Below the pieces are notes generated by a model. That model was given only the letters and a program-made list of their open reading frames with translations, was not told the DNA's origin and searched no databases. Below are positions 1 through 5,988 of a stretch of DNA of 37,212 nucleotides, in pieces (the stretch's first letter is position 1; each line of letters opens with the position of its first letter). This DNA comes from Candidatus Gastranaerophilales bacterium (lineage in GTDB: Bacteria; Cyanobacteriota; Vampirovibrionia; Gastranaerophilales; Gastranaerophilaceae): NCBI GenBank assembly GCA_944323405.1, contig CALUSJ010000076.1:1-37212 (forward strand). Direction: 5' to 3'. Position numbers and translations under genes: made by a program.

Positions 1-843
1 TTCTATGCTATGTTTAAGGCTCTTGGCTCCGGCATGCCGATGACAGTACGTCTTTTAGACCCGCCGCTTCACGAGTTCTTACCTTCTAAAGAAGATTTGA
101 TTGCAGAAGTTGCTACTCTGAAGGCTCAAGGTAAAGACTCTAAAGAAAAAGAAGAATTGTTAAGCGTAGTTGAAAGCTTATCTGAATCTAACCCGATGAT
201 GGGCTTAAGAGGCTGCAGATTAGGTTTAACTTATCCTGAAATCAATGAAATGCAGGTAAGAGCAATTTTTGAAGCTGCATGCGATGCTAAAAAAGAAGGT
301 GTTGACGTAATTCCTTACGTTATGATACCTCTTATCGGCCACGTAAACGAGTTAAAAGTTGCAAAGGAAATCCTTGAAAGAGTTGCTGAAGATGTAATGA
401 ATGAAAAAGGAATTAGAGTTGATTACAAATTCGGTACTATGATAGAAATTCCTCGTGCAGCATTAACAGCTGATGAAGTTGCTGAATACGCAGAGTTCTT
501 CTCTTTTGGTACAAATGACTTAACTCAGATGACATTCGGCTACTCAAGAGACGACGCTGAAGGTAAATTCCTGAAACGCTACGTTGAACAGAAAATCCTA
601 CCGGCTAACCCGTTTGAAACACTTGATACAAAAGGTGTTGGTAAATTAATGGAAATGGCTATGGAAAAAGGTAAGGCTGTTAATCCGAAACTTATCGGCG
701 GCGTTTGCGGTGAACACGGCGGTGATCCTGATTCTGTTAAGTTCGCATACAGAATCGGCTTGGATTACGTATCCTGCTCACCATTCAGAATTCCGCAGGC
801 AAAACTTGCTGCTGCTCAAGCAGTTGTTGAAGCTAAGAAATAA
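1..843 (+). CDS. ppdK: Pyruvate, phosphate dikinase, C-terminal part (5' end outside window)
   Basis: This is the C-terminal PEP/pyruvate-binding TIM-barrel of pyruvate phosphate dikinase, which interconverts pyruvate, ATP and Pi with PEP, AMP and PPi. The reading frame is open from base 1, so the ATG at 10 is internal and the gene begins upstream. Family signatures are visible: the [14 protein letters not shown] segment, SFGTNDLTQ, and near the end [11 protein letters not shown], which carries the catalytic cysteine, followed by the [15 protein letters not shown] tail. PEP synthase and PTS enzyme I share this fold, but the CGEHGGDP context and the tail fit PPDK. In anaerobes it works in PPi-linked glycolysis or gluconeogenesis. 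A strong terminator follows 24 bp after the stop. Confidence 0.95.
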   Translation, partial: FYAMFKALGSGMPMTVRLLDPPLHEFLPSKEDLIAEVATLKAQGKDSKEKEELLSVVESLSESNPMMGLRGCRLGLTYPEINEMQVRAIFEAACDAKKEGVDVIPYVMIPLIGHVNELKVAKEILERVAEDVMNEKGIRVDYKFGTMIEIPRAALTADEVAEYAEFFSFGTNDLTQMTFGYSRDDAEGKFLKRYVEQKILPANPFETLDTKGVGKLMEMAMEKGKAVNPKLIGGVCGEHGGDPDSVKFAYRIGLDYVSCSPFRIPQAKLAAAQAVVEAKK

Positions 844-866
844 GTTCTGTAAAAGAATGAATTTAA

Positions 867-899
867 CACGGTGGAAAGAAAACCTTCCACCGTGTTTTT
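867..899 (+). terminator. Rho-independent terminator of ppdK
   Basis: A 10-bp perfect stem (867-876 with 885-894, CACGGTGGAA/TTCCACCGTG) with an 8-nt loop is followed directly by a run of T. It lies 24 bp after the ppdK stop codon. Confidence 0.9.
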
Positions 900-935
900 A
901 TTATACAAAATTACCCGTTAATTGCTCACAACACT

Positions 936-962
936 AAAAAAGGGAGGCTATACAAGCCTCCC
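936..962 (-). terminator. Terminator of tRNA-Leu (leftward)
   Basis: On the minus strand an 8-bp stem (962-955 with 949-942, GGGAGGCT arms, 5-nt loop) is followed by six T (941-936). It lies directly after the tRNA-Leu 3' end and faces the ppdK terminator. Confidence 0.85.
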
Positions 963-970
963 AAAATATC

Positions 971-1057
971 TGCCCTTGGCCAGACTTGAACTGGCACCGA
1001 GGTTGAGCCCCGATTGGATTTTAAGTCCAACGCGTCTACCGATTCCGCCACAAGGGC
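971..1057 (-). tRNA. tRNA-Leu (anticodon UAA)
   Basis: On the minus strand this folds as a class II tRNA of 87 nt. The acceptor is GCCCTTG/CAAGGGC with discriminator A. The anticodon arm is TTGGA-CTTAAAA-TCCAA, giving anticodon TAA for codon UUA. There is a long variable arm and a T-arm with GTTCAAG. The 3' CCA is not encoded. A terminator follows. Confidence 0.95.
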
Positions 1058-1117
1058 ATGCGGATATTTAACTTTCAACAAACTTAATAATAATATAAAC
1101 ATCTTTATAAGTCAAAC

Positions 1118-1153
1118 TAAAAAGAAGCTGATTTTAATCAAATCAGCTTCTTT
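1118..1153 (-). terminator. Terminator of the ytxH/DUF948 gene group (leftward)
   Basis: A 14-bp perfect inverted repeat (1121-1134 with 1140-1153, arms AAAGAAGCTGATTT) with a 5-nt loop. On the minus strand the 3' arm runs into a T tract. It lies 23 bp beyond the stop codon of the last gene of the leftward group. Confidence 0.85.
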
Positions 1154-1176
1154 AAATCAAAAATTGATATTCTATA

Positions 1177-1446
1177 TTACGCTTCCTGACCTTCTTTTTG
1201 TTTATTTAAAAGATCCTGGAGCTTATTCATAATCTCTTCACTCTTTTCCTGAGCATCAGAAATCAAATTGTCGGCTTTTCTTTGAATATCTTTTACTGTT
1301 TCATCGGTCTTTTTTGCCATATCAGATGCCATATCACCAAGCATTTCTCTTGTTTCTGCACCTGATTTTGGGGCTAATAAAATCCCTGCAACAGCACCTA
1401 TTGCCGCACCTATAGCAAAACCTGCTAAAAATCTTGTTACTGACAT
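1177..1446 (-). CDS. YtxH-like small envelope protein
   Basis: 89-aa protein with the YtxH-family layout. A Gly/Ala-rich hydrophobic segment (about residues 5-25) is followed by the LLAPKSGAETRE motif, then a charged amphipathic helical tail rich in K, D and E. The family (general stress protein YtxH in Bacillus) has no defined biochemical role; it is a single-span membrane-anchored helix. An SD (GAAGGAGAAAA on the minus strand) precedes the ATG. It is the last gene of a leftward group with another YtxH-like protein (1915) and a DUF948-like protein (1509). That pairing matches the ytxG/ytxH association in Firmicutes. A terminator follows. Confidence 0.8.
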   Translation of the reverse strand: MSVTRFLAGFAIGAAIGAVAGILLAPKSGAETREMLGDMASDMAKKTDETVKDIQRKADNLISDAQEKSEEIMNKLQDLLNKQKEGQEA

Positions 1447-1508
1447 AATATTTTCTCCTTCTTTTGTAGTTTAACTGTTTTTTTTATTTTTCATATCGCC
1501 TTATAGGC

Positions 1509-1877
1509 TTACTTCTTCTTACTGAACATTTTAAATGCAGAGCACAAACCGCTTGCAAATCCTTTTGCCACACTTCCTGTAATACTTGTAACCTTTGCCA
1601 GAATATTCAGCGGGGAATTCTTGATAGCTTCTCTTATTTTATTTACACCTTCATCCGTTTTTATAATAATTCCGCTTACGATTTCCACTGATTTATTAAT
1701 GTTTTGCAAAGTAGGCGTAAGCTCTGTTTTTACGATTTCTGCAGTTTCGTCTACTTTTTTCGTAAGTTTTGATAAATCAAACAAAACCTTTATTAGCATT
1801 ACACCTACAAGAATTACTATAACCCCAGTTGCATAAGCTAAAAATGTCAGGCTCTGATATAGTTGTGCTGTTTCCAT
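1509..1877 (-). CDS. DUF948/YtxG-like membrane protein
   Basis: 122-aa protein with one N-terminal transmembrane segment (about residues 10-33) and then a long helical region rich in V, I, K, E and T. This region looks like the DUF948 'methyl-accepting-like' coiled coil, with repeated hydrophobic heptads in VKTELTPTLQNINKSVEIV. The C-terminus is basic (KMFSKKK). The role is unknown; DUF948 proteins are membrane-anchored stress proteins often encoded beside YtxH, as here (1177 and 1915). It lies between the two ytxH-like genes in the same leftward group with short gaps, so co-transcription is likely. The family call comes from layout and neighbours, not a search. Confidence 0.65.
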   Translation of the reverse strand: METAQLYQSLTFLAYATGVIVILVGVMLIKVLFDLSKLTKKVDETAEIVKTELTPTLQNINKSVEIVSGIIIKTDEGVNKIREAIKNSPLNILAKVTSITGSVAKGFASGLCSAFKMFSKKK

Positions 1878-1914
1878 AGTTATTTTTTCTTTCTTATTGT
1901 GTTCTTATACGTAG

Positions 1915-2229
1915 TTAAAAATCATAATCATCTGAAATATCTTCTAATTCTTTAGCTTTTCTCATTTTTTTTGATTTAAGCATATTACCAAATTTTTTAT
2001 ACTGTTTTTCCAGTTTATATTTCAATAAATCTATTGATTCTAATGCTTGTCTTTTAGCTTCATTAACAGCAGGGGAATGTTTTTCGGCTAAATCACAAAC
2101 CGTATCTTTTAGCTTTTCTCTCATTTCCGAACCCGGACGTGGTGCATACAATACGCCTGCTATAATACCGCCGACAACACCTGCTAAAAGACCAATTCCA
2201 AATCCTATAGAAGATTTTTCTTTGCTCAT
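1915..2229 (-). CDS. YtxH-like small envelope protein, second copy
   Basis: 104-aa paralogue of the 1177 product. It has a Gly-rich hydrophobic segment (about 9-29), the YAPRPGSEMREKL motif that defines the YtxH start of the tail, and a long Lys/Glu-rich helical tail ending in acidic residues (EDISDDYDF). The acidic end is absent from the other copy, so the two are not redundant in sequence. An SD-like AAGAGGTAAT precedes the ATG on the minus strand. Membrane-anchored, function unknown, probably part of an operon with 2272, 1509 and 1177. Confidence 0.8.
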   Translation of the reverse strand: MSKEKSSIGFGIGLLAGVVGGIIAGVLYAPRPGSEMREKLKDTVCDLAEKHSPAVNEAKRQALESIDLLKYKLEKQYKKFGNMLKSKKMRKAKELEDISDDYDF

Positions 2230-2271
2230 AGTTCTATTACCTCTTTTCTTATCCTGTCTATAACATCCGTA

Positions 2272-2643
2272 TTATATCACATTTCGGATTAGGGTTAAAC
2301 CCTTCCAAGCAGCTTTTGCAAATCTTGTTTTTGCTATACGCTTGATTACTTTTATATTTATACACCAAAACAAAATCGTAGACATTAGACTCTTGGCTTG
2401 CAAAAGGATAATCTCATCCCGCTTCTCTTTTATATTCTCTAGCCAGATTGGAATTAATTCCAGAATTTGCCCTGATATCTTATGAAACAAATCTAAAAGT
2501 TCATTGATTTTTGGATTGGTTTTTTCCAAGTATATAATTGTTTTATTAATAGCTCGGTCAAACTTGACAAGCTGAAAAATAATTGAAAATGCAATAATTA
2601 ACTCTGCAATAAATACTATTGATATTAAAATCTTAAAAACCAT
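2272..2643 (-). CDS. Small membrane protein of unknown function
   Basis: 123-aa protein not recognised by family. The first 25 residues form a strong transmembrane helix (MVFKILISIVFIAELIIAFS). The middle is an amphipathic helix with charged residues, a second hydrophobic stretch lies near residues 83-98, and a basic region (IKVIKRIAKTR) follows. The layout resembles the DUF948-like protein three genes downstream, so it may be a diverged member of the same stress-protein set. It is the first gene of the leftward ytxH/DUF948 group, and its stop lies 42 bp before the next start. No clear SD is seen before the ATG. Confidence 0.6.
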   Translation of the reverse strand: MVFKILISIVFIAELIIAFSIIFQLVKFDRAINKTIIYLEKTNPKINELLDLFHKISGQILELIPIWLENIKEKRDEIILLQAKSLMSTILFWCINIKVIKRIAKTRFAKAAWKGLTLIRNVI

Positions 2644-2732
2644 ATTTATCCATTCATATTTGTTTTATGAAAAGATTATATTTTATAATCAATAAAAGAT
2701 AAATACTCTTGGAGGATTATTTTAATTCAAAC

Positions 2733-3251
2733 TTAAACAATCTTTTCTTTCAAATCATCTACAAATTCATTAACGTTCAAAACCACATCCCTTGAATACT
2801 TATTGTAGAAGTTCATTGCCTGTTTTTTTGCAAAATCAAAGAGTTCTGAACGTGCTTGCTGGCCTTGTGAACCGTTATCCAAAAGAGAATCAAAGAACGT
2901 AAGCATTTCAGAAGTCGTTACCTCTCCATCTTGATTAGTATCCATAATATTGTTTAGATTATTGTCTTTTTCCTGTGTATCGTCAATTTTTGCATCAAGA
3001 GCTTCTGCCTGATCAAAAACTTTTTCTGTAAATTCAACCCCATCCATACCATCTATCTGCATTCCGGCAGGTATTCCAAACGGCCCTGATAAAATAGAGT
3101 TAGTTTTTTCTGTCTGCTGCTGAGTATCGACCTGTTTTTGAAGCAGTTCAAGAAATGTTGTATCATTTATATCAAGCTGCGGAGTAATACTGCCTGATAC
3201 AACATTGGGATTGGAACCTATACTGCCTATAAAATTGGATACTAAACTCAT
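2733..3251 (-). CDS. EF-hand protein with a FlgD-like N-terminal segment
   Basis: 172-aa protein without signal peptide. Residues 104-115 (DTNQDGEVTTSE) are a complete canonical EF-hand loop with acidic or polar ligands at positions 1, 3, 5, 7 and 12, so calcium binding is likely. The N-terminal part (28-45, DTTFLELLQKQVDTQQQ) resembles the FLxLLxxQLxxQ segment at the start of the flagellar hook-cap protein FlgD, but the typical FlgD C-terminal domains are absent. The remainder is helical and acidic. There is no SD; instead a perfect TATAAT lies exactly 6 nt upstream of the ATG, suggesting a leaderless message. The role is unknown; a surface or motility-linked calcium-binding protein is one possibility. 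Confidence 0.6.
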   Translation of the reverse strand: MSLVSNFIGSIGSNPNVVSGSITPQLDINDTTFLELLQKQVDTQQQTEKTNSILSGPFGIPAGMQIDGMDGVEFTEKVFDQAEALDAKIDDTQEKDNNLNNIMDTNQDGEVTTSEMLTFFDSLLDNGSQGQQARSELFDFAKKQAMNFYNKYSRDVVLNVNEFVDDLKEKIV

Positions 3252-3257
3252 ATTTGT

Positions 3258-3263
3258 ATTATA
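3258..3263 (-). promoter_or_regulatory. -10 box placed for a leaderless start of the EF-hand gene
   Basis: Minus-strand TATAAT ends 6 nt before the ATG at 3251, so the expected +1 falls on the A of the start codon. No clear -35 at 17 nt (ATGGAA is a weak match). No SD is present. Confidence 0.5.
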
Positions 3264-3297
3264 AAATTATTTTTGTATTCTTCCATCCTTCAAAAAG

Positions 3298-3326
3298 TTG
3301 AAGTTATGACCGATTTCGGTTATAAT
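3298..3326 (+). promoter_or_regulatory. Sigma-70-type promoter of the secreted protein at 3352
   Basis: TTGAAG (3298-3303), a 17-nt spacer and TATAAT (3321-3326). The spacer holds a palindrome (ACCGATTTCGGT, 3309-3320) that could be an operator. The start site would be near 3333, leaving a 19-nt leader with a GGAG Shine-Dalgarno. Confidence 0.65.
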
Positions 3327-3351
3327 TTATTCCAGAATCAGGAGAGTTTTA

Positions 3352-3996
3352 ATGAGAAAGATTTTATATATTCTGTTTGTTTTATGTTTTTCACTTAGTG
3401 TTTATGCGGAGGATTTAGCCTCAATACCTTATAAAAACATTGAAGAAGAGGGGAAAATAAAATATGTTAACGATGTTTGGTCTTCGGATGTTTCTAGAAA
3501 GGATTCTGATTATTTAATAAAGTTCATTTCTACAGGAACTGGGAATTTCTCAGAATTCTACCGTTCTGACGGCTCATTTGCTTTTACAACAGGGTGTCAG
3601 TACGAATTTATTTATAAAGGTGATTTAATAGGTTACTCCAATCAGGATTTAAAGTTTTATGACATTGTGTTTATGGATGGGAAATTTGTACCGAGAGAAC
3701 TTACTCCAGACGAAGTACAAGTTTTGTTTCCAAACTATACAATAATCAGGATTTCAGAATTTAGTCCGAATACTAATTCTTTAAAAATAAAGAAAAGAGG
3801 ACGTAATTTTAAAGTAATTCTTTTAAATGATACTGATAAAACATTTTATCATTACAAATTTTCATCTGGGAATGCAAAATATGAACTTTACCCGCTTGCA
3901 GGGTTTATTGATATAAAGAAACGGGGCATGTTCCAATTTTCACACTTTGGAGAAAATACTGCCGAGTTTCCTTGGTATATCCTCTTAGTCAGATAA
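3352..3996 (+). CDS. Secreted protein of unknown function
   Basis: 214-aa protein with a clear Sec signal peptide (charged start, hydrophobic core, probable cleavage after VYA at residues 18-20). The mature part is beta-rich with many aromatic and charged residues. I recognise no domain or catalytic motif. The start has an SD (CAGGAGAGTTTTAATG) and a good promoter at 3298-3326. The gene stands alone, and its stop is 10 bp from the end of the convergent flavin reductase-rubredoxin gene. It is probably periplasmic or outer-membrane associated. Confidence 0.75.
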   Translation: MRKILYILFVLCFSLSVYAEDLASIPYKNIEEEGKIKYVNDVWSSDVSRKDSDYLIKFISTGTGNFSEFYRSDGSFAFTTGCQYEFIYKGDLIGYSNQDLKFYDIVFMDGKFVPRELTPDEVQVLFPNYTIIRISEFSPNTNSLKIKKRGRNFKVILLNDTDKTFYHYKFSSGNAKYELYPLAGFIDIKKRGMFQFSHFGENTAEFPWYILLVR

Positions 3997-4006
3997 AGGC
4001 TTATAT

Positions 4007-4609
4007 TTATAGCTTTTCAAAATCAACAGCGCCGTGCTTACACCAGGGGCAGATAAAATCAGGCGGCAGAGTTTCACCTTCATAAATGTAGCCGCAAACC
4101 TTGCATCTCCATCCTTTTTTAGTAGTTTGCTGCGGTTTTGGTTTGATATTTTGCTGGTAATAAGAATATGTTACACTAGGCTCATCTGATAAAGTTTCAG
4201 CAGCTACGAGCTGCGCAATAAAAAGCGTATGACTACCTAAATCCACTTCTTGCTTTACATAAGCCGACATATAAGAATTTGTATTTTGAGTAATGTATAA
4301 TACACCATTAGGGCTTCTCTTTGTGTCATAAAAGTCTGCAAACTTATCAGTATCACGCCCCGAATGGAATCCAAAACGTTCAAAGAGTTCAAATTTTGCA
4401 TTTTCACTAAGTATGGAAACATTGAACTTTTTGGTTCTTTGAATCATTTCATTTGTATAATTCTTTTTATTGACTGCTATTGCAATTTGCAAAGGGTCAG
4501 AAGTGACTTGCATAATGGTATTAATAATACATCCGTTATCTTTTTCACCATCATTTGCAGTTAAAACATAAAGACCATAGCCGATATTAAATAAAACATT
4601 ATTATCCAT
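4007..4609 (-). CDS. Flavin reductase-rubredoxin fusion (high-molecular-weight rubredoxin type)
   Basis: 200-aa two-domain redox protein. Residues 1-155 are a flavin reductase-like FMN-binding domain (NGCIINTIMQVTSDPLQIAIAVNKKNYT, then SGRDTDKF). Residues 166-200 are a rubredoxin with the iron ligands C169-x2-C172 and C187-x2-C190 in WRCKVCGYIYEGE and ICPWCK. This is the domain order of the 'high-molecular-weight rubredoxin' described in acetogens. There it takes electrons from NAD(P)H and passes them to flavodiiron proteins that reduce O2 or NO. The presence of such a protein points to an anaerobe that must cope with oxidative or nitrosative stress. Cytoplasmic, monocistronic, convergent with the 3352 gene. 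Confidence 0.9.
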   Translation of the reverse strand: MDNNVLFNIGYGLYVLTANDGEKDNGCIINTIMQVTSDPLQIAIAVNKKNYTNEMIQRTKKFNVSILSENAKFELFERFGFHSGRDTDKFADFYDTKRSPNGVLYITQNTNSYMSAYVKQEVDLGSHTLFIAQLVAAETLSDEPSVTYSYYQQNIKPKPQQTTKKGWRCKVCGYIYEGETLPPDFICPWCKHGAVDFEKL

Positions 4610-4691
4610 AAGAAAAGATTATCATCAAATCTTGATGATGTAAATATTTATTTTAGCTGCAATAATTCTTTACACAAAATCGTTAGCTTTA

Positions 4692-4720
4692 TTGACACTA
4701 AAGCATGTTCGTCTTACGAT
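4692..4720 (+). promoter_or_regulatory. Promoter of rpsL-rpsG
   Basis: Perfect -35 TTGACA (4692-4697), 17-nt spacer and TACGAT (4715-4720). The predicted start near 4727 gives a leader of about 178 nt. Confidence 0.75.
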
Positions 4721-4726
4721 TATGGT

Positions 4727-4904
4727 ACCCTAGTCGAAATTTTCTTGCCGGATTTGACGGCTCAGGGCGGGGTAAATTACCTTGAAAGCTGGTTTTAATA
4801 AATATTGGCTCTTAGAGGTGTTTATTCTAAAGAAGCCGAAAAGAATAGCTTATCGCAATTCTATGAGGCAGAAGTTATACTAAATAGGTAAAAGGAGAAA
4901 AATT
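4727..4904 (+). promoter_or_regulatory. Long structured 5' leader of rpsL-rpsG
   Basis: About 178 nt between the predicted start and the rpsL ATG, with no ORF. It contains a GCCG/CGGC hairpin (around 4749-4763) and a longer imperfect stem in which GGCTCTTAGA pairs with TCTAAAGAAGCC. The last element is an AAAGGAG Shine-Dalgarno. Such leaders in ribosomal-protein operons commonly bind one of the encoded proteins (S7 in the str operon) for feedback. That role is inference here. Confidence 0.4.
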
Positions 4905-5288
4905 ATGCCTACAATGAACCAGCTTGTGCGTTCAGAACGTAAAAAGCTAAAAGACAAAACCAAATCGCCGGCTTTAATGGAATGTCCACAAAGACGCGGC
5001 GTATGTACAAGGGTTTACACTACAACCCCTAAAAAACCTAACTCTGCTTTGAGAAAGGTTGCCAGAGTCAGACTTACTAACGGATTTGAAGTAACTTCTT
5101 ATATTCCAGGTATCGGCCACAACCTTCAAGAACACAGTGTTGTGTTAATCAGAGGCGGCAGGGTAAAAGACCTTCCGGGTGTTAGATACCATATTGTTCG
5201 TGGTACTTTGGATACTGCAGGTGTTGCTAATAGAACACAAAGCCGTTCTAAATACGGAGCAAAAAGAGCTAAAGGAGGTAAGAAATAA
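4905..5288 (+). CDS. rpsL: 30S ribosomal protein S12
   Basis: 127 aa, normal length. S12 sits at the decoding centre of the 30S subunit. The conserved MPTMNQLVR start, the [18 protein letters not shown] segment and the [17 protein letters not shown] loop are all present. The lysine of the PKKPNSA loop, where streptomycin-resistance changes arise, is the common sensitive-type residue. The C-terminal RSKYGAK motif is intact. A strong SD (AAAGGAGAAAAATT) precedes the ATG. The stop TAA overlaps the ATG of rpsG by one base (TAATG), so translation of the two is coupled. Confidence 0.98.
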   Translation: MPTMNQLVRSERKKLKDKTKSPALMECPQRRGVCTRVYTTTPKKPNSALRKVARVRLTNGFEVTSYIPGIGHNLQEHSVVLIRGGRVKDLPGVRYHIVRGTLDTAGVANRTQSRSKYGAKRAKGGKK

Positions 5289-5764
5289 TGTCTAGAAGAT
5301 CTAAACCTGAAAGAAGAATTCCTACAGCTGATCCTATTTATAACAGCGTTGATGTTTCAAAATTTATCAACCGTCTTATGAGACGTGGTAAAAAATCTTT
5401 AGCAGAAAGAATTTTCTATTCAACAATTGCCAGAATAGAAGAAAGAACTAATGAAAAAGGCAAAGGTATGGAATATTTCCAAAAAGCTATTACTAATGCA
5501 ACTCCGCTATTGGAAGTTAAAGCAAGACGTATTGGCGGTTCTACTTATCAAGTGCCTATCGATGTAAAACCTGACAGAGGTTTCGCATTGGCTTCTTCTG
5601 CTATTATCACAGCTGCAAAAAATAGAAGCGGCAAATCTTATGTAGAAAAACTTACAAACGAAATTATGGATGCTTCAAACGGTACTGGAGCTGCTTGCAA
5701 AAAGCGTGAAGATACCCACAGAATGGCTGAAGCAAATAAAGCGTTTGCTCATTACAGATATTAA
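5288..5764 (+). CDS. rpsG: 30S ribosomal protein S7
   Basis: 158 aa (the family is usually 156). S7 nucleates assembly of the 30S head and contacts E-site tRNA. Diagnostic segments include the RRIPTADPIYNS start, KFINRLMRRGKKSLAE, VKARRIGGSTYQVP and the C-terminal KREDTHRMAEANKAFAHYRY. It is translationally coupled to rpsL. In most bacteria fusA and tuf follow in the str operon. Here a strong terminator comes straight after and the next gene is a pilin-like surface protein, so the operon is reduced to two genes. Confidence 0.98.
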   Translation: MSRRSKPERRIPTADPIYNSVDVSKFINRLMRRGKKSLAERIFYSTIARIEERTNEKGKGMEYFQKAITNATPLLEVKARRIGGSTYQVPIDVKPDRGFALASSAIITAAKNRSGKSYVEKLTNEIMDASNGTGAACKKREDTHRMAEANKAFAHYRY

Positions 5765-5783
5765 TACTTTTTTAGTTTTATAC

Positions 5784-5822
5784 AATAACCCTCGGTATAT
5801 AATTATATCGGGGGTTATTATT
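5784..5822 (+). terminator. Terminator after rpsG
   Basis: An 11-bp stem (5784-5794 with 5809-5819, one G-T pair) that could extend through an AT-rich part, ending in a short T-rich stretch. It lies 20 bp after the rpsG stop. Confidence 0.75.
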
Positions 5823-5884
5823 TGTTTATCCCCCCTTTGCTCACTCTTAGATTTTTACAAAAAACTTATTTTTATAATCAAGGG

Positions 5885-5914
5885 TTGAAAACGCTCAATA
5901 AAATGTTGTATAAT
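5885..5914 (+). promoter_or_regulatory. Promoter of the prepilin-S74 surface protein
   Basis: TTGAAA (5885-5890), 18-nt spacer and TATAAT (5909-5914). The predicted leader is about 68 nt and ends with an AAAGGA Shine-Dalgarno 9-10 nt before the GTG at 5989. Confidence 0.65.
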
Positions 5915-5988
5915 AAGTATATGTAATACAATATATATATCTTGGGTATTACAGGAGCGAACAACTTAATAAGAAAGGAATAGCAGAC

